From positions 3,381,001 to 3,445,000 of the forward strand of contig NZ_CP141595.1 of assembly GCF_035590735.1 (NCBI RefSeq): DNA of 64,000 nt. Reading direction: 5' to 3'. Within the stretch, counting starts at the first letter, position 1; every line of letters begins with the position of its first letter. Source of the DNA: Rossellomorea aquimaris (GTDB taxonomy: Bacteria > Bacillota > Bacilli > Bacillales > Bacillaceae_B). The notes under the pieces are model-generated. The model was given only the letters and a program-made list of their open reading frames with translations. It had not been told where the DNA came from and made no database searches. The translations under genes and the position numbers were made by a program. This document shows, piece by piece, positions 45,209-54,804 of this stretch.

Positions 45209-46652
45209 TCAATCACCATCTTTAGTATAAGCATGCTTGCTATTAGTAAGCTTTTGTAAATCTTCTCGATAAAATGTATCCTTCAATTCCTGCATCTTAA
45301 ATGGAATGATGGGTGAAAGATAAGGAACACCGACCGATTTCAGACTCACCATGTACATAATTAAAATGGTTGTCCCGATAACGATGCCATTAAACCCAAA
45401 AAAATTAGCCGTTATCAAAAATAGTATTCTTAAGGTGGCATCAGGTCCCACCAGTCCTCTGTTAGCTCCCAAGAAACTGGAAAGAGCGGTTATCCCTATG
45501 ACGATAAGACTGACAGGGTGGATTAATTTGGCAGTGACCGCTGTTTCGCCAATGACGATTGTCCCGATTAAAGACACCAATATGACCGCGCTTTGCGGAA
45601 GACGGAACGAAACATCTACTAAAATCCTTACCAAGAATAAAAGAATGGCGATTTCCCAAAAGGTTGGCAATAGCTCATCGTCAGATATGAGTGCTTTGGA
45701 AATCTTGTTTGGTAAGTCATCTTTATGAAAATTTGCTAACGCTATGTAAACGGCTGGCAGGTACACTCCTAATAGAGGCGATAAAACGGATGATGCGGCT
45801 CGTGAATCTGCCCATTGATATGTGATAATCATCAGGTGCTTGAATAAAATCGATAAATAAAGCAGGTGCTATGATGGCGAAAGGGTACCCGTCAACAATC
45901 ACTACCACTCTTCCTTCAAATAAGGATGAGACTGCCCCGTCAATTCGTTCTGAATGTCTTACCCGGGAAAAAATAGACCTTGGCTTTCCTTCTAATACAT
46001 CCTCCAATACTCTTTCACTAAGGACATACTTTAAGGTAAGACTATTTAGCCTGTTCTTAACTTCTTTTAAAATGCCTTTATCGACAGTACCTTCAATATA
46101 TAAGATTGAAACAGATGTTGGTGAAGTGGAACCAATTTCTACTGTTTCCACACACAAATCCGGGGTCTTTAATGAACCTCTTATCAGATTGATATTTGTT
46201 TTCATCTTTTCTGTCAATCCAATTTGCGGACCTCTTACCGAACGTTCTCCAATTGACGCTTCGACGCTTCTTTCTGCCCACTTGGGAGTTGGTATAATGA
46301 TGCCTTCTCGAAAACCGTTAACCAGTAACACGGTACTTCCTTGTACAATCGCATCGATCAATTCTTGATACTGAGAAGTGGTTTTCACATCTGCAGATTC
46401 AACTATTCTTCCAATGATTTGATCGATGAGTGTTTCATTAAAATCTTCTGCCTTGAATGATTCTAATAACGGATCTACCACATAATCCTGAATATGATCT
46501 GTATCGATAATTCCGTCTAAGTAGACAATATTCATTTCGTGGGTACCTTCGCAGCCAGACTTTATATTTCTTACGATAAGGTCAGATGTCTCGTGAAAGG
46601 TATTTTTTATATTTTCTATATTTTCTTTTAAGCACATTTCTATTTTAGGCAT
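45209..46652 (-). pseudogene. GerA-family spore germination receptor subunit, frameshifted
   Basis: Two frames together make one GerAA-type protein. The first (45723-46652) gives the soluble N-terminal domain to FIDFIQAPDDYH and RFIASI. The second (from about 45785 to 45209) continues with LGVYLPAVYIALANFH, the membrane domain and the tail. The break is near 45785, where two bases appear lost in a T-rich ATTAGGAGT (or one was gained). Joined length is about 490 residues, normal for GerAA. No gerB or gerC neighbour is present, so it was already an orphan. Unless the shift is a sequencing error, it makes no functional receptor. Confidence 0.85.
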
Positions 46653-46718
46653 CCTTCATCCTCCCTAAAGTTAGTATGAGGAGTTGCCAAGATACTATAC
46701 TTTCCAAGAAAATCACTT

Positions 46719-47138
46719 TCACAACTTAAGTTCGTCATTCAACATCTGCCTGAAACAATAATCAATGATTTCTCTTCTTCTGATGATCCCTATAAAGTGA
46801 TCCTGATCATCGACTACCGGGACAAAATTCTGTTCCATAGATTTGGAAATGATATCTTCCATCTCAGCATCTATATGAATAGGTTGTTGCTGCCTGTGCA
46901 AAGGAATGTCAGAGAGCATTACTTTACTGGTATTTTGAAACGTGAGTCCGGGGGTGTTTTTTATTTTCCATAGAAGATCCCCTTCTGTCAGGGTACCTGC
47001 ATATTTCCCATCCTCACTGATCAATGGGACTGAAGTATATCGATGATACTCCATCTTCTCGAGTGCCTGCCTCATAGTCGATTCATATTTAATATAGGCA
47101 ACGTCCCTTTTGGGAACTAAGAAAAAAGCGATATTCAA
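46719..47138 (-). CDS. CBS-pair protein of the kdp locus
   Basis: 139 residues with two CBS motifs (about 12-62, MRQALEKMEYHRYTSVPLI, and about 78-130, MEQNFVPVVDDQDHFIGII), resembling the DarB/CbpB/YkuL type. In B. subtilis and Listeria, DarB/CbpB bind c-di-AMP and control (p)ppGpp or pyruvate metabolism. It is 15 bases downstream of the kdpD-like gene and so part of the kdp operon, which makes a c-di-AMP or nucleotide sensing role in potassium homeostasis plausible (inference). Confidence 0.8.
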   Translation of the reverse strand: MNIAFFLVPKRDVAYIKYESTMRQALEKMEYHRYTSVPLISEDGKYAGTLTEGDLLWKIKNTPGLTFQNTSKVMLSDIPLHRQQQPIHIDAEMEDIISKSMEQNFVPVVDDQDHFIGIIRRREIIDYCFRQMLNDELKL

Positions 47139-47153
47139 ATTCCGTCCTCCTCT

Positions 47154-48302
47154 TTATCTTCCATCTGCAACGATGTGTATATCGATATTCGTTGTTTCCC
47201 TCATGATCATGTTGACGATAGACCCTTTTCTTATTTCCTCCCATCTGGTTCTGGCAGACTGCCCTAGTAAGATTTGGGTGACGTTATATTTTTTGGCGAC
47301 TTCGATGATGACAGCAGCAGGCTTCCTGTTTTGTTGTTCTTCGAATATCAATGTGGCATTAAACTGTTCGGCAAGCATTTTCCATTCTTTTATTTTTTGC
47401 TCTCTAACATGATCTGCATGGGATAATCTCTCTGCAGTAATGTTCAAAATATATAATTCTGCCTTCAGGCGATGTGCCATCCTCCAACCTCTTCTTATCA
47501 GCTTTTCCGCCGTGGGTCCGTAATGGATACAAACCAGGATTTTCTCGTTCACTCCGATGGGCCCATGCTGGAGATCACCGCTTATTTGTTCAATTCTCTC
47601 ATCAACATCATTTGCAATCTCCCTTAATGCCAGTTCACGAAGTGCTGATAAATTTGTTGTGGTGAAGAAATGGGTTAAACTTTGTTCAATCTTCACGGGA
47701 GCATAAATTTTGCCTTCCCTCAGCCTCTTTCTTAAGGCTTCAGGTGTCACATCTATCAGTTGGATTTCAGCGGCCTTTTGGACAAATGTATCCGGCACTC
47801 TTTCTCTTACTTTCACTCCTGTTATGTGCTGGACGATATCGTTCACGCTTTCCAAGTGTTGAATATTCACAGCTGACAGGACATCGATTCCAGCCTCGAG
47901 GATCAAAGCTACATCTTCATATCTCTTTGAATTGACGGAACCTGTTATATTCGTATGGGCAAGTTCGTCAACAAGGACAATATCCGGTTTTCTCTCAATG
48001 ATTCCTTCAACATTCAGTTCGTAAAATTTCTTTCCTTTATAATTCATGATCTTTAACGGTACCTGCTCAAGATCTTTCAGCTGAGCCTCCGTTTCTGCAC
48101 GTCCGTGGGTCTCGATGAATCCAATCACCACGTCTTTTCCTTCCTTTTTTAAATCAGCAGCGTCCTGAAGCATTTTATAAGACTTTCCCACTCCAGGTGC
48201 AGCACCGATATATAATTTCAATTTCCCTCGTGTGGATTCTGTGATTGTCTGGAGAATTTCTTCAGGGGTCCTTCTCCTGAAGTAAGGGTGATCCTTTTCC
48301 AC
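47154..48302 (-). CDS. KdpD-like sensor protein lacking the kinase
   Basis: 382 residues. KdpD N-terminal domain (about 24-232) with the Walker-like GAAPGVGKSY and VDELAHTN, then a universal stress domain (about 245-380, KILVCIHYGPTAEKLI, LGQSARTRWEEI). It stops there: no DUF4118 membrane domain, no HisKA, no HATPase, and no kdpE follows. Full KdpD is about 880 residues. In S. aureus the USP domain of KdpD binds c-di-AMP. Such truncated KdpD proteins exist in some bacteria and may act on KdpABC directly. It begins 61 bases after kdpC. Confidence 0.88.
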   Translation of the reverse strand: MEKDHPYFRRRTPEEILQTITESTRGKLKLYIGAAPGVGKSYKMLQDAADLKKEGKDVVIGFIETHGRAETEAQLKDLEQVPLKIMNYKGKKFYELNVEGIIERKPDIVLVDELAHTNITGSVNSKRYEDVALILEAGIDVLSAVNIQHLESVNDIVQHITGVKVRERVPDTFVQKAAEIQLIDVTPEALRKRLREGKIYAPVKIEQSLTHFFTTTNLSALRELALREIANDVDERIEQISGDLQHGPIGVNEKILVCIHYGPTAEKLIRRGWRMAHRLKAELYILNITAERLSHADHVREQKIKEWKMLAEQFNATLIFEEQQNRKPAAVIIEVAKKYNVTQILLGQSARTRWEEIRKGSIVNMIMRETTNIDIHIVADGR

Positions 48303-48363
48303 TCCTGTTCACCTCCAAGCAGGACGAGACCCCGACCACCAAAATTGTCAGGGCATCTTCCAT

Positions 48364-48960
48364 TTATAATATCTCCTGCAGGTCGAGATTAAGCATGAGC
48401 ACATTGACACGCTCTTCTCCGAAAATCCCCCATTCCTTCCCTTTGGTGTTCTCTTCAATCAATTCCTTCAGCTTCTCCTTCGAAACACCAGTCAGCTCAG
48501 ATATTCTGTTCACCTGCGCTAGTGCACCTTGAACCGAAATATGAGGATCAAGACCTGAGCCTGAATCTGTCACGAGATCGACCGGAACTTCACTGATCGG
48601 TGTGTCCGGATTAGCTTTTTTCCACACTTCCAATGATTCCTCTGTTCGGTTGATCATATCCTCATTGGATGGGGCATAGTTATTGGATCCAGAACCTGAA
48701 GCATCGTATTCGATGGCGGACACCCTTCCATGAAAGAAGGTTGGATCACTAACGTTTTGCCCGATCAATTCCGATCCCACCACTTCATTTCGATCATTAT
48801 AAACTAAACTCCCATCCGCCTTATCCGGCATGATGGCCTGTGCTATCCCTGTTGATGCCAGTGGGTAAACCAGTCCCGCGAGCACCATGATGGTAAAGCT
48901 TGATCTGATAATCGGACCGGCAAGTTGGCTATGCTTCATTTTAATCTCCCTTTCTCTCAT
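48364..48960 (-). CDS. kdpC: Potassium-transporting ATPase subunit KdpC
   Basis: 198 residues. One N-terminal membrane helix (about 13-35), followed by the conserved soluble domain: [17 protein letters not shown] (about 60), [12 protein letters not shown], and [18 protein letters not shown]. Part of the KdpFABC high-affinity K+ pump. The start abuts the kdpB stop. GGGAG lies upstream of the chosen ATG region. Confidence 0.95.
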   Translation of the reverse strand: MREREIKMKHSQLAGPIIRSSFTIMVLAGLVYPLASTGIAQAIMPDKADGSLVYNDRNEVVGSELIGQNVSDPTFFHGRVSAIEYDASGSGSNNYAPSNEDMINRTEESLEVWKKANPDTPISEVPVDLVTDSGSGLDPHISVQGALAQVNRISELTGVSKEKLKELIEENTKGKEWGIFGEERVNVLMLNLDLQEIL

Positions 48961-51090
48961 TTATATAAATAATGAAATCGTCATATCGATCAGTTTAATT
49001 CCTATGAAAGGCACCAGGACCCCGCCAAGACCATAGATCGTCAAGTTCCTTCCTAATAATGCATTGGAACTCATCGGCTTATATGCGACTCCTTTCATGG
49101 CAAGTGGAATCAACAATGGAATGATGATGGCATTAAAGATCAGTGCTGAAAGGATAGCCGATATCGGCGTTGACAGCCCCATTACATTCAATGCTGTCAT
49201 CTCTGGGATGGCGAGCATGAACATGGCAGGGATGATCGCAAAGTATTTCGCGATATCGTTGGCGATACTGAACGTAGTAAGCGCCCCCCTGGTCATAAGC
49301 AATTGCTTCCCGATTGAAACCACTTCGATGATCTTTGTCGGATCCGAGTCCAAATCAACCATATTCGCCGCTTCTTTTGCGGCTGTGGTCCCGCTGTTCA
49401 TAGCAAGCCCCACATCTGCCTGGGCGAGTGCAGGGGCATCATTCGTACCGTCACCTGTCATCGCCACCAATTTCCCTTGTGACTGTTCATATTTGATCAC
49501 TTCAATTTTGTCTTCTGGTTTACATTCAGCGATAAATTCATCAACCCCTGCTTCCCGTGCAATCGTCGCAGCCGTCAATGGGTTATCCCCTGTTGCCATG
49601 ATGGTTTTGATCCCCATTTGACGGAGTTTAGCAAACCGTTCTTTCATTCCCGGTTTCACGGTATCTTTCAGGTAGATCAATCCATAGATTCGCCCTTCCA
49701 CCGCTACGGCCAATGGGGTACCGCCTTCACGTGCGATTTCTTTCGCCCCTTCATCCAGACTTGCCGGGATTGTACCACCTTGCGCTTTCACCCACGCCTT
49801 TACGGAATCGACAGCCCCTTTACGCACCTGGCGACCGTCTGTCAGATCCATTCCGCTCATCCTCGTCTCTGCTTTAAATTCGATGAACTGGGCGTCTACT
49901 GCTACAGAAGCATCAAACTTGCTTCCTTTCTCTTTCAGCAGTTCGATGATGGAACGTCCTTCTGGTGTTTCATCTTGTAACGAACTGATTCCCGTCCAGT
50001 AGAAGAGCTCTTCTTTAGATACATCCCCAACCGGTATGAAGTCACTCGCCATACGGTTACCGAATGTGATGGTACCGGTCTTATCCAGAATGATGGTGTT
50101 GATATCACCCGCTGCTTCCACTGCCTTCCCTGACATGGCGAGTACATTGAACTGAGTCACACGGTCCATGCCCGCAATCCCGATTGCTGACAACAGTCCC
50201 CCGATGGTCGTGGGGACCAAACAAACAAGGAGCGAAATCAATACGGGGATCTCAAGGGAGAATCCCAGATAGTTCGTAAAGAACGGAAGAGTGACGACAA
50301 CAATCATGAAAATCAGCGTCAAGCTTGTTAACACCGTATTCAAGGCTATTTCGTTCGGGGTCTTTTGACGCTCTGCCCCTTCCACCAATGAAATCATCCG
50401 GTCCAGGAACGATTCACCCGGATTGCTGGTGATTCGGACTTTAATCTGGTCACTGACAACTCTTGTTCCACCGGTGACGGAATTGAAATCGCCGCCGGCT
50501 TCCTTGATGACAGGAGCAGATTCCCCCGTGATGGCGGACTCATCCACCGAGGCGAGCCCTTCAATGACTTCACCGTCACCGGGAATCATTTCACCTTGTG
50601 AAACAACGACAACGTCTCCTTTTTTAAGAGAGGTAGAAGCCATTCTTTCTGTTTTCCCATTCCCTTTAAGAAGATTGGCCGACATTTCCTGTTTTGACTT
50701 TTTCAACGAATCCGCCTGTGCTTTACCGCGTCCTTCTGCCAATGCTTCAGCAAAATTTGCAAACAGCACTGTAAATAAAAGAATCAGGCTGACTGTCATA
50801 TTGAACCATGGTGCCACATCACTGTTGCCGAATGCATCAGGTGCAAAACACAGGATCAATGTAATGATGAATCCAATCTCCACTACAAACATGATCGGGT
50901 TCTTCACCATGATTCTAGGGTCGAGCTTGATGAATGAATCTTTCAGGGCCTTCATGACCATCGCTTTATCCTTCATGTTGTTTCCATCCTTCTGTTCATT
51001 TTGATTGGGCTGCTGAGGAGAAAGACGTTTTTGCTCTTTCCCTGGAAATCCTGCAACCTTATGTGTCTCTTTCAGTAATTGGTTAGCCAT
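48961..51090 (-). CDS. kdpB: Potassium-transporting P-type ATPase subunit KdpB
   Basis: About 709 residues from the ATG at 51090 (GGGAGTGG upstream); an ATG at 51105 right after kdpA is an alternative. Phosphorylation site DKTGTITFG, hinge [12 protein letters not shown], and [10 protein letters not shown] in the actuator region are all intact. The N-terminal 45 residues are a low-complexity Gln/Asn/Lys tail before the usual KdpB start ([13 protein letters not shown]). Catalytic subunit that hydrolyses ATP to drive K+ uptake through KdpA. Confidence 0.96.
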   Translation of the reverse strand: MANQLLKETHKVAGFPGKEQKRLSPQQPNQNEQKDGNNMKDKAMVMKALKDSFIKLDPRIMVKNPIMFVVEIGFIITLILCFAPDAFGNSDVAPWFNMTVSLILLFTVLFANFAEALAEGRGKAQADSLKKSKQEMSANLLKGNGKTERMASTSLKKGDVVVVSQGEMIPGDGEVIEGLASVDESAITGESAPVIKEAGGDFNSVTGGTRVVSDQIKVRITSNPGESFLDRMISLVEGAERQKTPNEIALNTVLTSLTLIFMIVVVTLPFFTNYLGFSLEIPVLISLLVCLVPTTIGGLLSAIGIAGMDRVTQFNVLAMSGKAVEAAGDINTIILDKTGTITFGNRMASDFIPVGDVSKEELFYWTGISSLQDETPEGRSIIELLKEKGSKFDASVAVDAQFIEFKAETRMSGMDLTDGRQVRKGAVDSVKAWVKAQGGTIPASLDEGAKEIAREGGTPLAVAVEGRIYGLIYLKDTVKPGMKERFAKLRQMGIKTIMATGDNPLTAATIAREAGVDEFIAECKPEDKIEVIKYEQSQGKLVAMTGDGTNDAPALAQADVGLAMNSGTTAAKEAANMVDLDSDPTKIIEVVSIGKQLLMTRGALTTFSIANDIAKYFAIIPAMFMLAIPEMTALNVMGLSTPISAILSALIFNAIIIPLLIPLAMKGVAYKPMSSNALLGRNLTIYGLGGVLVPFIGIKLIDMTISLFI

Positions 51091-51105
51091 TTCTTCCACT
51101 CCCAT

Positions 51106-52794
51106 CTACAATGTCAGATATTCTGCTATCGGACCCAATACAAGTGTCGGGAAGAATGTTAGCGCTCCGACTATAAAGAACGTTCCAATCAGGATCATAC
51201 CGAATAACGACGTATCCGTTCGGAAGGTTCCTATGGTCTCGGGTACCATTTTCTTGGATGCAAGCGACCCGGCAACAGCAAGCATCGTGACAAGTCCAAA
51301 GAATCTTCCGATATACATGACGATCCCTGTCGAGATGTTCCAGAATGGAGTAGCATCTCCAAGTCCTTCAAAGCCCGAACCATTATTGGCAGCGGATGAC
51401 GTATACTCATACACCACTTGGGAAATCCCATGAAAACCGTTGTTTGAAATGCCTTCAACCCCAAGTGGAGCATAAAGGGCTAGAGCAGATGCTCCTAATA
51501 TTAAGAGAGGATGCATGAGCATCGTAATGGCAATCAGTTTCATTTCCTTGCCTTCGATTTTTTTGCCTAAGAATTCCGGTGTCCGGCCAACCATCAATCC
51601 TGAAAGGAACACAGCGATCATGGCGTACATGACCACATTGATGAAGCCGGCACCCACCCCTCCGAATACTGTGTTCAACAACATATTCGTAAGGGCCAGC
51701 ATCCCTCCGATCGGGGTTAACGTATCGTGCATTGTATTGACGGCACCTGTTTCCGTCGCCGTCGTGACCATGGCATAAAGAATCGATTGACCGGTACCGA
51801 ACCTTACTTCTTTCCCTTCCATACTCCCTTGATCGGTCTGGATCCCCATGGCATTCAGTGCCGGGTTTCCTTGAGATTCATAGAACAGGGCCGTTGAAAG
51901 GAATACAACGAAAACCATAACCATCGATACAAACAGGACACGTCCTTGCTTTGGATTCCCGACCATCTTTCCATACGTAAAAGGCAGTGCGGATGGAAGA
52001 AGGAACATTAACAGGATTTGAATGAAATTACTGATGGCATTCGGATTCTCAAAGGGATGCGCCGAATTGACACCAAAGAATCCTCCCCCGTTATTCCCAA
52101 GTTCTTTAATGGACAGGAACGTTCCGACAGGGCCACGAGCGATTTCCTGGCTACCACCTTCAATCGTGTTCACTGTCACCGATGGCTCCAACGTTTGTGG
52201 AGTCCCTAACGCTATGAAAATAAAGCCAGTGACAAAGGCGATCGGCATGAGAACACGAGTAATGGCCCTGAATAAATCGACAAAGAAGTTACCGATTTCA
52301 GCACCTGTCAGCCCTCTTACAAAGGCGATGGCTACCGCCAAAGCCGTCCCCGGTGCGGCGAACATCATGAACAGAATACCGATCATCTGTCCAAGGTAGG
52401 AAAGACCTGATTCCCCGCTGTAATGCTGAAGATTTGTATTGGTCATAAAGCTGATCGCTGTATTAAAGGCAAGGGTGGGATCCATTCCCGGATTGCCACT
52501 GGGATTCAATGGCAGGACCCCTTGCATTCTGAAAACAAGATAAACAATGAAAATCATGAAACCGTTCGTGAAGACAAGCGCCAATGCGTATTGCTTCCAG
52601 GTTTGATTTACTTTTTTTATTCCACTGACCTTGAAAAGGAAATGTTCAAATGGACCAAAAATATTGTCTAAAGGCGTTTGATTATAATCGAACGCCTTTG
52701 CCAAATAGGCCCCGGCCGGCTTTGCAATCAGAATCATGGCCGCCAATGTAATGATGATGGATAGAATGGTCGTCATCACCTGTGATACCCCCAA
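51106..52794 (-). CDS. kdpA: Potassium-transporting ATPase channel subunit KdpA
   Basis: 562 residues, ten-helix SKT-type channel subunit. Selectivity-filter segments include FMTNTNLQHYSGE, KELGNNGGGFFGVNSAHPFENP, TATETGAVNTM and EYTSSAANNGSGFEG, in the family order. Lies between kdpF and kdpB with minimal spacing. Confidence 0.96.
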   Translation of the reverse strand: MGVSQVMTTILSIIITLAAMILIAKPAGAYLAKAFDYNQTPLDNIFGPFEHFLFKVSGIKKVNQTWKQYALALVFTNGFMIFIVYLVFRMQGVLPLNPSGNPGMDPTLAFNTAISFMTNTNLQHYSGESGLSYLGQMIGILFMMFAAPGTALAVAIAFVRGLTGAEIGNFFVDLFRAITRVLMPIAFVTGFIFIALGTPQTLEPSVTVNTIEGGSQEIARGPVGTFLSIKELGNNGGGFFGVNSAHPFENPNAISNFIQILLMFLLPSALPFTYGKMVGNPKQGRVLFVSMVMVFVVFLSTALFYESQGNPALNAMGIQTDQGSMEGKEVRFGTGQSILYAMVTTATETGAVNTMHDTLTPIGGMLALTNMLLNTVFGGVGAGFINVVMYAMIAVFLSGLMVGRTPEFLGKKIEGKEMKLIAITMLMHPLLILGASALALYAPLGVEGISNNGFHGISQVVYEYTSSAANNGSGFEGLGDATPFWNISTGIVMYIGRFFGLVTMLAVAGSLASKKMVPETIGTFRTDTSLFGMILIGTFFIVGALTFFPTLVLGPIAEYLTL

Positions 52795-52797
52795 TAA

Positions 52798-52875
52798 TTA
52801 GAATTTTTCAGGATTGAATAATACATAGAGTAAATAAAGTGTAATAACTGCCGTTACACCAAGTAAGAGCATCAT
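52798..52875 (-). CDS. kdpF: KdpF small subunit
   Basis: 25 residues (MMLLLGVTAVITLYLLYVLFNPEKF read in parts), a single hydrophobic helix ending in NPEKF, the KdpF signature. Three bases before the kdpA start. Stabilises the KdpABC complex. Its start overlaps the stop of the 35-residue peptide gene by four bases (ATGA). Confidence 0.9.
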   Translation of the reverse strand: MMLLLGVTAVITLYLLYVLFNPEKF

Positions 52876-52979
52876 GAGTCCTTACCTCCTTGATCCACTA
52901 CAGTGGAGGACCAATTGGCAACCCCCGACATCAAAACCGGGAGAAGGAAGAAAAAACCGATCATTATGAAATCCAACAT
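52872..52979 (-). CDS. Small kdp-leader membrane peptide
   Basis: 35 residues from the ATG at 52979, with AGGAGG eight bases upstream. One hydrophobic helix (about 4-23, FIMIGFFFLLPVLMSGVANW) and a polar tail. Its TGA overlaps the kdpF start, so translation is coupled. Possibly an additional KdpF-like stabilising subunit; the family is not named. Confidence 0.65.
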   Translation of the reverse strand: MLDFIMIGFFFLLPVLMSGVANWSSTVVDQGGKDS

Positions 52980-52997
52980 GTCTAAAACCTCCTGATT

Positions 52998-53402
52998 TTA
53001 TCTTAGAAAACACGAAACATTCCTGCTTTTTGTATAAACGACATATCTTGCACCGATTGACTGATAAAGGCGCACTGGATAACCATGGACACCCGTGACC
53101 ACTATGATTGGTGCGGATGTACTGTTTTGAATGATTTTCATCATCGATAACGTATCTGAAAAGTGACTTTCAAAAACGATGACCTTATTGAAATGATTTC
53201 GATGATCGAGAAATTCTTCATATTGACCTAGCCCCATGACATCTTGAAACCCTCGCCCCTTCAGAACTTCGACAACTTGTGGAATGGGTGAAACAAAACA
53301 GCAAGCATGGGACATATCTAAGCAATCCTCTATTTCTTGCAGCATTTCACAAGTGGGGATATAAACAAGCGTTGTACCCTTTTGCCGTTCTTGAATGAAC
53401 AC
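52998..53402 (-). CDS. Degenerate receiver-like protein heading the kdp operon
   Basis: I place the start at the GTG at 53402, which has AAGGAGG six bases upstream; the long frame from 53501 lacks a site. 134 residues. The second half (KVIVFESHFSDTL, APIIVVTG, GARYVVYTK) resembles strands 3-5 of a response-regulator receiver domain, including the Thr/Ser and Lys positions. The N-terminal acidic cluster and a clear phospho-acceptor Asp are not evident. It could be a pseudo-receiver that replaced KdpE, or an unrelated Rossmann-like protein. It stands 18 bases before the 35-residue peptide gene. Confidence 0.5.
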   Translation of the reverse strand: MFIQERQKGTTLVYIPTCEMLQEIEDCLDMSHACCFVSPIPQVVEVLKGRGFQDVMGLGQYEEFLDHRNHFNKVIVFESHFSDTLSMMKIIQNSTSAPIIVVTGVHGYPVRLYQSIGARYVVYTKSRNVSCFLR

Positions 53403-53546
53403 ATTAATCCTCCTTCCAAATGCAGTCATCACACCTCTACCATTCCTTACTACAGAGATCATTGAGGCACACCTTAGAAAAAGACATGGACGGTCATCCA
53501 AAAGATCCCCTTACAGGAAGAAAGATCCACCTACAGAAAACAAAAA

Positions 53547-53667
53547 TAGACCAATGCTCACTTTTCCCCCAGTATGACAGGCAAGAGCAAAGATGAATCA
53601 GCATCCTGAAAGAATGCGATCCTCTGACATCTCTTGTTCATCTGAAGAAAAAGTACACATTGGTCTA
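53547..53667 (-). repeat. Long-range inverted repeat in the kdp leader
   Basis: TAGACCAATG (53547-53556) faces CATTGGTCTA (53658-53667), and partial pairing continues inward. It lies in the untranslated leader between the c-di-AMP riboswitch and the first kdp-operon gene. It could be a second regulatory structure or an old element end. Confidence 0.4.
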
Positions 53668-53789
53668 CTTAACGCCTAGCCGGCTGTTATAGCCTTCTAT
53701 GCATTCTGTCTTCCATGTTCACTTTTTCAAAATAGGCATAATAAAAAGACCTACTTATTAGTCAAGCTGCCCCTTTTGCCATTATGAAA

Positions 53790-53990
53790 ACAACAAAAAA
53801 AGCCTCCTGAAAAAGGTGGTCTTTATGACCTCCTTCGCTTTAGCCGACGAAGTTAGCTGACGGGTAGGATGGCGAAAGAGTTTTAATCTCATCCCTTCTA
53901 CATACGTAGAATTAACCCCACTTGATTGGGTCCTCCGTTCTCGTTTCCGAGACTAGGCCGAAATATTGAGCTGTGCTTTACAAGGAATAT
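53790..53990 (-). ncRNA. c-di-AMP (ydaO/yuaA) riboswitch with terminator
   Basis: The minus strand shows ydaO landmarks: CGGAGGACCCAATCAAGTGG, GGGGTTAATTC, a variable hairpin (TTCTACGTATGTAGAA), GGGATGAGATT, CCGTCAGCTAACTTCGTCGG and CTAAAGCGAAGGAGG. A hairpin and seven T (near 53797-53804) form the expression platform. ydaO riboswitches turn genes off when c-di-AMP is high, which happens at high potassium; placement before kdp fits. The stretch 53991-54209 holds the promoters of kdp and of the divergent mpsC-like gene. Confidence 0.9.
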
Positions 53991-54209
53991 ATTACTCCCG
54001 GCTTATTGAATTTGTAAATTATTAAAAATCTCTAAATCTAGCTAATTAGGTTTATTTTTCTAACGAAAATCATCAAATGCTCTAAATCTCTAACTGATTC
54101 GAATTATTTCAGCTATTTTATTCTATGAAAATTAATGATTGACAACTTTTAACACGTCTGAGTAAGATAATCCTTGAAATTGATCTGATAGTGGCAAGGG
54201 GGAGAAAAC

Positions 54210-54578
54210 GTGAAAATCTCTAAACGACGATTAGAAGCTGAATTAAGCGAAGCCTTCATAAAAATGCAAAGAGAACTGATCGGCCGCGGTCCACAGGAAA
54301 CCCGAACATACATCTTAGAGGACATGGTCATTGCAAGATTCAAGGGTGTGTTAACGGTTGAAGAAAAACACCTTGTCGAACACGATAAAGGTAGAGTCCT
54401 CGTGAAACAAATGCGGCAGGTATTGCGGGAAATGTACAGCCAAAACATCGAAGAAATAGTAGAACAGCATACAAAATGCAAAGTCCTGTCGAGCCATAGC
54501 GACATCAGTACGAAAATGGGAGAGCGTATGGAGGTATTCGTACTCGATAAGAATTTGGAAAAGCAGTTAGAAAATTAA
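54210..54578 (+). CDS. MpsC/DUF2294 family protein
   Basis: 122 residues. The conserved DUF2294 pattern is complete: RELIGRGPQETRTYI (about 26-40), a central strand VIARFKGVLTVEE, and HTKCKVLSSHSDIS with a C-terminal EVFVLD. Related proteins in S. aureus belong to the MpsABC membrane-potential/bicarbonate system, but this gene stands alone without mpsA or mpsB. Its role here is open. It is transcribed divergently from the kdp operon. GTG is possible, but ATG or GTG at 54210 fits GGGGG upstream. Confidence 0.75.
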   Translation: MKISKRRLEAELSEAFIKMQRELIGRGPQETRTYILEDMVIARFKGVLTVEEKHLVEHDKGRVLVKQMRQVLREMYSQNIEEIVEQHTKCKVLSSHSDISTKMGERMEVFVLDKNLEKQLEN

Positions 54579-54643
54579 ACAACTGAATGTATATTTATAA
54601 GAAAATCCGAAAGATTCCTATCATCCTTTTATAAATATAGGAA

Positions 54644-54683
54644 GCCCTGAATCTATCGAGCCGCATCCTCAAAGATTCAGGGC
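54644..54683. terminator. Hairpin between convergent genes
   Basis: GCCCTGAATCT faces AGATTCAGGGC with an 18-base loop. The T runs are poor on both sides, so efficiency is uncertain. A GGTCTGATCTC motif near 54789 is a decayed copy of the repeat at 7080-7195. Confidence 0.55.
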
Positions 54684-54804
54684 ATTAAAGATTGTTACCC
54701 TTACACCGGTGACTGAAGAAGCTAGGGAACTCCAACCCCTTACTGTTGAATCTGATTCCACTATCCTTACATGCCACCTTCGCTCAGAGGGTCTGATCTC
54801 AATT

